From UBA5078 sp040384465 (GTDB lineage: Bacteria > Pseudomonadota > Gammaproteobacteria > Pseudomonadales > Pseudohongiellaceae), in the NCBI GenBank assembly GCA_040384465.1, contig JAZKJF010000005.1:190193-254192 (forward strand): a stretch of 64,000 nt of DNA. Direction: 5' to 3'. The notes beneath the pieces are model-generated. The model ran no database searches and was not told the DNA's origin. It saw only the letters and a list, made by a program, of their open reading frames with translations. Each line of letters starts with the position of its first letter. Position 1 is the first letter of the stretch. The position numbers and the translations under genes are program-made. This document shows, piece after piece, positions 27,805-34,337 of this stretch.

Positions 27805-27891
27805 ATGTCTCGTGTAACCGTTTCAAAACCAAGCGGGAATGAGTAGGACCCTGATGTCCAAACCCTTTTTGCAAACCCAAGGAGCAGTACA

Positions 27892-28302
27892 ATGAAAATG
27901 AATACCCAGAAACAACAAGGTTTCACCCTGATCGAATTGATGATCGTTGTGGCGATCATCGGCATTCTGGCCGCTGTGGCTCTGCCTGCCTACCAGACTT
28001 ATACTCAGCGTGCGCGTTTTTCTGAAGTAGTTCTGGCAACCTCTCCCTATAAGAGTGCCTACGAAGTTGGTTTGCAGACAGGTAGATTTACTGCGATTAC
28101 TGATGCTGACGCAGGCGTGCTTGGAATTCCAGCGGCTCCAGCGGCGACTGCGAATCTGGCGAGTTTGACAATGGCTGATGGCGTAATCGAAGCTACTGGC
28201 ACAGCTGCTGCTGGTGGTGGTGAGTATATAGCTACCCCAAGCTTTACTACGCCAGTCGTATGGACCATCTCCGGTGATTGTCTTACTCTCGGCCTCTGCT
28301 GA
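27892..28302 (+). CDS. pilA: Type IV major pilin, first of a tandem pair
   Basis: Type IVa prepilin of 136 residues. The leader ends in G10, cleavage precedes F11, and mature E5 is present (FTLIELMIVVAIIGILAAVA), so PilD should process it. The globular part is short and ends in GDCLTLGLC, giving a C-terminal disulfide loop of only five residues with cysteine as the last residue. CAAGGAGCAG upstream is a strong ribosome site. A hairpin terminator follows, then a second pilin gene. Most likely the main pilus subunit, since it has the sigma-54-like control region. Confidence 0.93.
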   Translation: MKMNTQKQQGFTLIELMIVVAIIGILAAVALPAYQTYTQRARFSEVVLATSPYKSAYEVGLQTGRFTAITDADAGVLGIPAAPAATANLASLTMADGVIEATGTAAAGGGEYIATPSFTTPVVWTISGDCLTLGLC

Positions 28303-28312
28303 TACAGCAGGT

Positions 28313-28355
28313 GTAATCTGGAGCCTCCATGTGGGGCTTCAGATTACTTAGTTTT
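28313..28355 (+). terminator. Rho-independent-type terminator between the pilin genes
   Basis: GTAATCTGGAGCC (28313-28325) pairs with GGCTTCAGATTAC (28335-28347) over 13 positions with one G-T pair and a nine-base loop; TTAGTTTT follows. It would stop or reduce transcription from pilA into the second pilin gene. Confidence 0.65.
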
Positions 28356-28414
28356 GCGTGATTGTTTGGTTAGGGCGGGCTTGACCGCTAGAAACTTGTC
28401 GGAGACATATTGAG

Positions 28415-28822
28415 ATGAGCCATACATCGAATCAAAATGGGTTCACACTCATTGAGCTGATGATCGTCGTCGCCATTATCGGCATATTGGCTGCTGTGGC
28501 ACTCCCCTCCTATCAAGCCTATTCCACGCGGGCTAAATTCAGTGAAGTTGTGATGGCCGCAAGTCCTTATATGGCAGCCGTTGAGCTGAATATCCAGAGT
28601 GGCAGAGCGCAGGCGCTCACGGATATAAATTCTGGCGCTGACGGTATCCCGCCTGCTGCCGCTGCTACTACTTGGGTAGCCTCTGTGACCGTGACTAACG
28701 GCGTTGTGATCGCGACGGGTACTGCTGGTGTTGGTGGCCACACCTACACGCTTACGCCCACAATCACAACTCCTATTCAATGGGCCGTTGGCGGTTCATG
28801 CGTCGCTGCAGTACTGTGCTGA
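28415..28822 (+). CDS. Type IV pilin, second of the tandem pair
   Basis: Prepilin of 135 residues whose leader ends in G9, with the same N-terminal helix as the first pilin but a clearly different globular part (for example TDINSGADGIPPAAAATTW). It ends in GSCVAAVLC, keeping the five-residue C-terminal disulfide loop. It probably arose by duplication. It lies behind the terminator at 28313 and just 13 bases before the accessory gene at 28836, so these two may be co-transcribed, from read-through or an unseen promoter. It could be an alternative or a minor subunit. Confidence 0.88.
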   Translation: MSHTSNQNGFTLIELMIVVAIIGILAAVALPSYQAYSTRAKFSEVVMAASPYMAAVELNIQSGRAQALTDINSGADGIPPAAAATTWVASVTVTNGVVIATGTAGVGGHTYTLTPTITTPIQWAVGGSCVAAVLC

Positions 28823-28835
28823 CTGATCGAAGGCC

Positions 28836-29588
28836 ATGAACCGTTACACAGCAGCTTTCCTGCACTTTTTACTCAGCCTCTGCATTTTCATTATTTTCAT
28901 TGGAGCCTTGCTCCTGTTCTGGTACCCCAGTCCACATTTTTCCGCATCTGGTGGTTGGCAAGGGCTGCGCTTGGTTGCTGCTGTCGATCTGGTCCTTGGG
29001 CCTCTATTGACGTTAATTCTTTTTAATCGCCGCAAGTCCTCGCGAGAGTTGACGCTTGATCTAGGACTGATCTTATTCATACAGCTCGGTGCCCTAGCTT
29101 GGGGAGTGAAAGCAGTCTACGAGCAACGTCCAGTGGCGGTCGTATTCCTCGATAGCAGCTTCTACACAGTGCCAGCTCTGGCCATCACCAGTCAGGGAAT
29201 AAGCCTCGATGTGCTCGAGCCCTTCGGTGAAGAACACCCGGTGATGGTTTACGCACAACGCCCGGAAGCAGGCGAAGAACTCGCACGCTTCAACCGCACC
29301 GTGAACGAAGACCGCATCCCCCCGCATGAACAAACCTGGCTTTATCGCCCCCTGTCTGACAACTTTTCCCGTGTCGTCAGGTCTTCGTTGGATATCGAGG
29401 AGATCATGGCGGCCAATGCCGACATGAAGGCGAAGTTGGAGCAGTTGCTGGAGAGCACTGACACCGCACTCGATGACAACTACTACCTCGCGCTGACCTC
29501 ACGGTATCGCAACATCGTGCTCGTATTTGATGTCGCGGGTCATTTGCTGGGCAGTGTGAGTGCGCCCTACAAGACCGGTGAACTCTGA
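28836..29588 (+). CDS. TfpX/TfpZ-type type IV pilin accessory protein
   Basis: Inner-membrane protein of 250 residues with three N-terminal hydrophobic segments (about 7-27, 41-61, 72-91, including AVDLVLGPLLTLILFN) and a soluble domain of about 150 residues. The layout and the DLVLGPLLTL block match the TfpX/TfpZ family encoded directly downstream of pilA in some Pseudomonas pilin groups, where it modulates pilin stability and pilus assembly. Here it directly follows the second pilin gene. I am confident of the family but not of which member. Confidence 0.72.
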   Translation: MNRYTAAFLHFLLSLCIFIIFIGALLLFWYPSPHFSASGGWQGLRLVAAVDLVLGPLLTLILFNRRKSSRELTLDLGLILFIQLGALAWGVKAVYEQRPVAVVFLDSSFYTVPALAITSQGISLDVLEPFGEEHPVMVYAQRPEAGEELARFNRTVNEDRIPPHEQTWLYRPLSDNFSRVVRSSLDIEEIMAANADMKAKLEQLLESTDTALDDNYYLALTSRYRNIVLVFDVAGHLLGSVSAPYKTGEL

Positions 29589-29807
29589 TTCGTCACGGGT
29601 GTCGCGGCTTGATTAATGCCTATAGGTGGTTTAAGGTAGCGCGCTTTTACGCAGACGGTGGCATAGCGGACAGGGCCGTGGTTCGGGGGTTCCGGGGCAG
29701 ATAAGGCGTCATGTTGGCCGTGTTCAGGTTTCATTCAGCCTCAGCTGATAATATGGGAACCGTCAGAAAGTGAATCAGTTGCACTGCATGTGCCGGAGTA
29801 ATCGGAA

Positions 29808-30209
29808 ATGAAAAATGTAAGACTCTCGATCGCGACAATGATGACCGTAGTGCTGGCCACTGCTGCATGTGCCGATGCCGGCGCAGCACCGACCTCCCTT
29901 GCCGAAGGCGTGTACACAAAAGAGCAGGCCGAAATCGGCAAAGCGGTTTTCACCCAGAACTGTTCAAGCTGCCACAACGCAGACTACTACAAGACAGTAC
30001 TGCAGACTTGGCGCGGTCAGCCAATGACCTATCTGTTCGAGCAGGTCATGAGTGCAATGCCTGCCGACAAGCCGGGTGCATTGCTGGAAACTGAATACGA
30101 AGATGCGTTTGCGTATATTTTTGAGATGGTGGGTTTCCCCGCTGGTGAGACCCGCTTGGAATACGCCAGCGGCATGATGGACGACATTCCTTTGGCGCCG
30201 GCTCCGTAA
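29808..30209 (+). CDS. Small exported monoheme cytochrome c
   Basis: A 133-residue protein with a signal peptide (about 1-26) and one heme c site, C52-S-S-C55-H56. A methionine in MSAMPADKPGAL could be the sixth ligand. It should be periplasmic and carry electrons; a partner enzyme is not next to it. The short C-terminal half, ending DDIPLAPAP, shows no further domain. The gene is alone: a 219-base gap without recognisable features precedes it and a strong terminator follows. Confidence 0.85.
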   Translation: MKNVRLSIATMMTVVLATAACADAGAAPTSLAEGVYTKEQAEIGKAVFTQNCSSCHNADYYKTVLQTWRGQPMTYLFEQVMSAMPADKPGALLETEYEDAFAYIFEMVGFPAGETRLEYASGMMDDIPLAPAP

Positions 30210-30248
30210 TCAGAGCAGCTCTTTGATCGCAGCAACACCGCATTTCTG

Positions 30249-30285
30249 ACAAGGCCGGGTTCTTTGGAATCCGGCCTTGTTTTTT
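30249..30285 (+). terminator. Rho-independent terminator after the cytochrome c gene
   Basis: ACAAGGCCGGGTTC and GAATCCGGCCTTGT form a 14-pair stem with a TTTG loop, followed by TTTTT. It ends exactly at the 3' end of the opposing nuclease gene. On the minus strand no T run follows, so it is one-directional. Confidence 0.92.
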
Positions 30286-31015
30286 AGTCCACCCCGCAAT
30301 CGCGCAGCAGTACAGTGATGCGATTGCGATCCTGATTCGCCAGCCGCAGTTCGTACTTTTCCGCTATTGCCAGCCACTGCCGTGCGTAGTCACAGTGATA
30401 TTCCTCTCTGGGCAGATATCTGCTCGGGCCGCGATCACCTTTTTTACGCAGTTCGCTGCGCTCGGTGAGAATCAGATTGCTTGGGTCATTGGCGAAGGCG
30501 ATTTTCTTCTCCGGCGGCCAGGCGTCGCCGCCCTGGTTGTGGGCGTAACGCAGTGGGATGACGTGGTCCAGATCAATCTGGGCGGCGACGTTGAAGGTCT
30601 TGCCCGTGTACTCATCGAACCACTCTCCCGTGCGTACTTCACAGTTGCGCGGATTCGTGTAGCTCACTGAGCTGCGGCTGGTCACGGAGAGAATTTCGTG
30701 ACGGGTGTTCTGGCAGTCTCCGTCGAAGTCGAGATCGTACTCCCAATCCACGATGTTGAAGTATTTGTCACGACTATCAGGATCGAAGAAAAAACTGTCG
30801 GGGCCACCGCGCGTGAAAGAGTCGGGTTCCTCGCAGCCTGGCATCTCGCAATGATAGGACTGTCCGTCATAGTGCCCGCCGTTTTCATCGAGCGGGCCGG
30901 GGTGAGCGAGAGACAGGCTGCTCATTGTCGATAACAGCAGGAAGGCGAACCAGTGCCACGACTTTTGCACGACGCGCTCGCCTTGCGTCGGGGATGTATT
31001 TTTAGAGGTTCTCAT
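30284..31015 (-). CDS. Exported HNH-family nuclease (DUF1524/GmrSD C-terminal type)
   Basis: Predicted secreted DNase of 243 residues. A basic N-terminus and hydrophobic run (about 19-37) form a signal peptide. Residues 38-61 carry HPGPLDENGGHYDG and YHCEMPGC, like the small YHYH-type zinc motif found in some exported nucleases. The catalytic core is D148-L-D-H151-VIPL, then FANDPSNLILT, KKGDRGPSRYLP and YHCDYARQW, which follows the DUF1524 pattern closely. A strong AGGAGG lies just before the start at 31015. Its role may be nutrient scavenging from DNA, or processing DNA near the pili encoded next door; the latter is a guess. Confidence 0.82.
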   Translation of the reverse strand: MRTSKNTSPTQGERVVQKSWHWFAFLLLSTMSSLSLAHPGPLDENGGHYDGQSYHCEMPGCEEPDSFTRGGPDSFFFDPDSRDKYFNIVDWEYDLDFDGDCQNTRHEILSVTSRSSVSYTNPRNCEVRTGEWFDEYTGKTFNVAAQIDLDHVIPLRYAHNQGGDAWPPEKKIAFANDPSNLILTERSELRKKGDRGPSRYLPREEYHCDYARQWLAIAEKYELRLANQDRNRITVLLRDCGVD

Positions 31016-31061
31016 CTTGCCTCCTTTTGCTGATTGAATTCGTTGCTGGCGTTATCTGCTC

Positions 31062-31901
31062 TTAGTCGAACCGCATCGACAGATCAATCGCCTTGCAGTC
31101 TTTGGTCAGCGCGCCGATGGAAATGTAGTCCACGCCGGTCTCGGCAATCGCCACCAGGGTGTCCTGATTGATGCCGCCAGAGGCCTCCAGTCGAGCGCGT
31201 CCGCTGGTGATCATGACCGCTTCACGCATGGCATTCAATTCAAAGTTATCCAGCATGATGGTCTGTGCTTCAGTGTTTAGCGCCTCCCGCAATTGCGTCA
31301 GCGTTTCCACTTCGACTTCCACAGGTTTGTCCGGGTGCAGCGCTCTGGCGCGCTGCACGGCTGCGGTAATGGAGCCACAGGCACTGATGTGGTTCTCCTT
31401 GATGAGGAATGCATCATAGAGGCCAATGCGGTGATTGTGGCAACCGCCAACGGCGACCGCGTACTTCTGGGCGGTGCGCAGCCCCGGCAGAGTTTTGCGG
31501 GTATCCAATAGACGCACGCCTGTATGAGCGACCAGACTGGCGTAGTGGCGACTGACGGTGGCAGTTCCCGAAAGAGTCTGCAGGAAATTCAGCGCGCAGC
31601 GCTCTGCCGTCAGCAGATGTCTGGCGCTGCCCTGCAAGGTGACCAACCGCTGGTTCGCCTCCACGGTGTCGCCGTCCTGTGCATACCAGACGATCTGCAG
31701 AGCGAGGTCTACCTGTCGCAATACTTCATCCACCCACGCCGTTCCGCATAAAACCGCTTGCTCACGGCTGAGGATGTAAGCGGTGGCGACTGCTGTCTCG
31801 GCGATCAGCTGAGCGGTAATGTCACCGCTGCCAACGTCCTCGCGCAGTGCGTTGGCAACAGTGATGGGCAGGTCTGCCGGAAGTTGGGGTTTGCTGTTCA
31901 T
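31062..31901 (-). CDS. nadC: NadC, quinolinate phosphoribosyltransferase
   Basis: Converts quinolinate and PRPP to nicotinate mononucleotide in NAD synthesis. The 279 residues are standard, with ALREDVGSGDIT near the N-terminus, LLDTRKTLPGLR, GGCHNHRIGLYDA, EVEVETLTQLREAL, IMLDNFE, and LEASGGIN. The nadC-ampD-ampE-pil neighbourhood is shared with Pseudomonas. The retropepsin-like gene upstream at 31928 runs in the same direction with a 26-base gap. Confidence 0.96.
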   Translation of the reverse strand: MNSKPQLPADLPITVANALREDVGSGDITAQLIAETAVATAYILSREQAVLCGTAWVDEVLRQVDLALQIVWYAQDGDTVEANQRLVTLQGSARHLLTAERCALNFLQTLSGTATVSRHYASLVAHTGVRLLDTRKTLPGLRTAQKYAVAVGGCHNHRIGLYDAFLIKENHISACGSITAAVQRARALHPDKPVEVEVETLTQLREALNTEAQTIMLDNFELNAMREAVMITSGRARLEASGGINQDTLVAIAETGVDYISIGALTKDCKAIDLSMRFD

Positions 31902-31927
31902 TGCGAGGTGCTTCCTTGTAAGACTGC

Positions 31928-32458
31928 TCAGGGGATGTAGCGCAGTGCCAGCTGATCGCCGCGCTGAGTGAATTCAACATGACGCAATGCACTCATGCCC
32001 AGCAGGACGGTGTTGCCGGTCATGGCCGGATTGATACTGGCGCGCACATCGGTGAGCAGGATGTCGCCGATCTGCAATTCCGCAATCGTGGCTGCGTACA
32101 CGACGAGATCGCCATTCGCGGTGCTGGCCCGTATCGGAGTGCCGCGTTCGAGGCCCGCGCTGCGCGCCAGCTCCTCGGGCAACACCACATCCGTTGCGCC
32201 GGTGTCGAGCAGGAAGACAGCGCGCGCCTCATTGATGAATCCCCCGGTGACATAGTGACCCTGTCGGTTTCTGAGCAGCTCGACCACGACACTGCCATCG
32301 TTGCCAACAACGCTCACCGGATTCTGGTTAGGGTTGTCGCGATGCTCCAGCAGGTTGTCGAAGAAGAGAGTGAGCAGGCCCAGCCCCAGCACACAGCTGA
32401 TGATCAGCATGGAAAGGCCGATGGGTCTGGTGGGATGAGGCTGCTCTGGTTGACTCAT
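31928..32458 (-). CDS. Membrane-anchored retropepsin-like aspartic protease
   Basis: A 176-residue protein of the clan AA family found in proteobacteria. It has one N-terminal membrane helix (about 13-33), a linker, and a single retropepsin domain with the active-site motif D85-T-G-A and the later hydrophobic-hydrophobic-Gly turn VLLGMSAL. One aspartate per chain implies a dimeric enzyme, probably facing the periplasm. The substrate is unknown. It sits upstream of nadC on the same strand and divergent from ampD. Confidence 0.85.
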   Translation of the reverse strand: MSQPEQPHPTRPIGLSMLIISCVLGLGLLTLFFDNLLEHRDNPNQNPVSVVGNDGSVVVELLRNRQGHYVTGGFINEARAVFLLDTGATDVVLPEELARSAGLERGTPIRASTANGDLVVYAATIAELQIGDILLTDVRASINPAMTGNTVLLGMSALRHVEFTQRGDQLALRYIP

Positions 32459-32645
32459 GGGGCCTGTGTTTGGCTGTGCTGCTTGGCACTACGCCGTGCT
32501 GGAATGCACTGTCGCTGCCGGAAATTATGGCTCATTGCCCGGGTGATTGGTAGTTGAGCTCCAACCCATTGTCACATCGCCATGGATTGCGACGCAGTGC
32601 CCGGATAGAATCAGCCCGCACTCGTCTGGTTATCGGAGACCTCTT

Positions 32646-33185
32646 TTGATCGTTGACCATCACCTTAGCTTCGCCCGTCTGATCGCCTCGCCCAATTGCA
32701 GCGAGCGGCCTGAGGGCGTGCCGATTGACCTGCTGGTGATTCATAACATCAGCCTGCCACCGGGCGAGTACGGCGGTGCGCATATCGATGAGCTGTTCTG
32801 TAATCGGCTGGATCCACTGGCGCACAGCTATTTCGCGGAGATCGCCCATCTGCGTGTGTCGGCGCATTTGCTGATCGATCGCCATGGCGCCGTCACCCAG
32901 TACGTGCCTTTCAACATGAAGGCGTGGCACGCGGGCGCCTCCTGTTTTTGTGGGCGCGACAATTGTAATGAGTACTCAATAGGTATTGAATTGGAGGGCA
33001 CTGACTTCGAGCCCTTCACCGCTGCCCAGTACGATCAGCTGGTGCGGGTGACGGATTTGCTGCGGGGTGAATACCCGCAGATCACGCCCGCGCGTATCGT
33101 CGGTCACAGTGACATCGCACCGGATCGCAAGACCGATCCCGGCCCCTGTTTCGATTGGCAGCACTACCGCTCCCGGTGTGCCTGA
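32646..33185 (+). CDS. ampD: AmpD, 1,6-anhydro-N-acetylmuramyl-L-alanine amidase
   Basis: Cytoplasmic zinc amidase that cuts the peptide from anhydro-muropeptides imported by AmpG; in relatives it keeps AmpR-dependent beta-lactamase low. From TTG 32646 the protein is 179 residues with no signal peptide. Zinc ligands fit H33 (VIHNIS), H154 (VGHSDIAP) and D164 (RKTDPGP), and E115 (GIELEG) is the catalytic acid. TTG is chosen because GGAG lies seven bases upstream and it gives MIVDHHLSFA; the frame open to 32547 has no family sequence. ampE follows 15 bases on. Confidence 0.94.
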   Translation: MIVDHHLSFARLIASPNCSERPEGVPIDLLVIHNISLPPGEYGGAHIDELFCNRLDPLAHSYFAEIAHLRVSAHLLIDRHGAVTQYVPFNMKAWHAGASCFCGRDNCNEYSIGIELEGTDFEPFTAAQYDQLVRVTDLLRGEYPQITPARIVGHSDIAPDRKTDPGPCFDWQHYRSRCA

Positions 33186-33200
33186 GGGAGGACAAACTGC

Positions 33201-34166
33201 ATGAAATTTCTGGTCATATTGCTGGCCCTGATCATCAACCACTACTGGACCCGCGACCGTGACGTTCTGAATGATCAATGGTTCGTCAGGTTTCAGAGCT
33301 GGCTGGCGCAGCGTATCAGTGGATTGCCCGAGCATCTCGCGCAGAGTCCATGGCTTTACCCCTTGCTGGTGCTCGCCTTGCCCTCGTTGTCTCTCGGATT
33401 GCTGCTGTTGCTCATTGATGGCGTCGCACTGGGTCTGGTGACGCTGTTGGTGCATGTGGCAGTGCTGCTCGCCTTGTTTGACCACGTCAATGTCAACGGT
33501 CTGACGGCCCGTTATCTGGAGAGCTGGCGCAGAGGCGACTACGAGTCTGCTTTTCTGCTCTTGCAGGAGCGCTGGCATCAGGTGTCGCTGGATAACTGTG
33601 ACGACCGCAGCAAGCTACACGAGGAATTCTGCCGCTTCCTGCTCTCCAGCTTCTTCGAGCGGCTCTTTGCTGTCCTGTTCTGGTATCTGCTGCTCGGGCC
33701 TGTCGGCGCTTTGTTTTACCATCTCGGGTTTCTTTACCGTAACCGGGTATCCGGACATTCGAGCGTTGAGGTGAGCGAACTGGTGCTGCGCCTTGTCTAT
33801 CTGCTGGAGTGGGTGCCAGCGCGTCTGCTGGGATTAACCTTCTCTCTGGCCGGTGATTTTGTCGCCGCGTTTGCCCGCTTGCGAGTTGTGGTGCTCGATC
33901 TTGATCGCAGTGCGGTCAGCGTCGTCTATGCTTGTGCGTTGGCGGCCTTGGGCGCTCCCCAGCGCACGCTGTTGGTTCGCGAAGAAACAAGTGACAGGGG
34001 AGAGGCAACCACAGTCCTGATTGACGCGGAAAATACGCTGGATGAGGCGGCTTTCGGGCCTTATGCCGGGCAACAGGTCGAGGCCCTGCTGGCACTGCTC
34101 AATCGCAGTCAAGTCATCTGGGTGAGTGCACTGGCGTTGCTCGCGCTGTATGGAATCGATAGCTGA
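33201..34166 (+). CDS. ampE: AmpE-like regulatory membrane protein
   Basis: Inner-membrane protein of 321 residues, paired with ampD as in enterobacteria and Pseudomonas. It resembles the AmpE/CobD-like family: hydrophobic segments near 1-11, 50-95 and 155-180, and a soluble loop containing HEEFCRFLLSSFFERLFAVLFW and LGPVGALFYHLGFLYR-like family blocks (about 150-182). AmpE has been proposed to act with AmpD in beta-lactamase induction, but its biochemical role is unsettled. The C-terminus is a short hydrophobic run (VIWVSALALLALYG). Confidence 0.88.
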   Translation: MKFLVILLALIINHYWTRDRDVLNDQWFVRFQSWLAQRISGLPEHLAQSPWLYPLLVLALPSLSLGLLLLLIDGVALGLVTLLVHVAVLLALFDHVNVNGLTARYLESWRRGDYESAFLLLQERWHQVSLDNCDDRSKLHEEFCRFLLSSFFERLFAVLFWYLLLGPVGALFYHLGFLYRNRVSGHSSVEVSELVLRLVYLLEWVPARLLGLTFSLAGDFVAAFARLRVVVLDLDRSAVSVVYACALAALGAPQRTLLVREETSDRGEATTVLIDAENTLDEAAFGPYAGQQVEALLALLNRSQVIWVSALALLALYGIDS

Positions 34167-34173
34167 AGCGTTT

Positions 34174-34188
34174 TGTAGTTTAACTACA
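34174..34188. promoter_or_regulatory. Upstream operator-like dyad of aceE
   Basis: TGTAGTTTAACTACA is a perfect 15-base palindrome centred at 34181. It shares the TGTA-N7-TACA frame with the dyad at 34247 and is centred 73 bases from it, about seven helical turns. It may bind a GntR-like or other dimeric regulator of pyruvate metabolism; the regulator is unknown. Confidence 0.5.
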
Positions 34189-34206
34189 TAACGCCAATTT
34201 TCGACA

Positions 34207-34236
34207 TTGAAAACCGGCTTGGAAGTCGGGTAAAAT
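34207..34236 (+). promoter_or_regulatory. Promoter-like site of aceE-aceF
   Basis: TTGAAA at 34207-34212 and TAAAAT at 34231-34236 with an 18-base spacer. It lies between the two palindromes, with the start point expected near 34243 at the edge of the second one. Confidence 0.55.
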
Positions 34237-34246
34237 CCGGCCACAA

Positions 34247-34261
34247 TGTAAATTATTTACA
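34247..34261. promoter_or_regulatory. Downstream operator-like dyad of aceE
   Basis: TGTAAATTATTTACA is a perfect 15-base palindrome just after the -10 element, where a bound repressor would block transcription start. A leader hairpin, AAAACGG with CCGTTTT, follows at about 34261-34290. Confidence 0.5.
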
Positions 34262-34337
34262 AAACGGTATGGCCCTTAGCGGCCGTTTTGAGTACCCAAA
34301 GCCCAGTCGGGCAAGAATAAAACGAGAGTCTTAGTCT

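Noticed and set aside
29589..29807. Possible tRNA or structured RNA in the gap before the cytochrome c gene
   Set aside because: GGTTCGGGGGTTCCGG resembles a T-arm fragment, but no acceptor, D or anticodon arm can be built around it.
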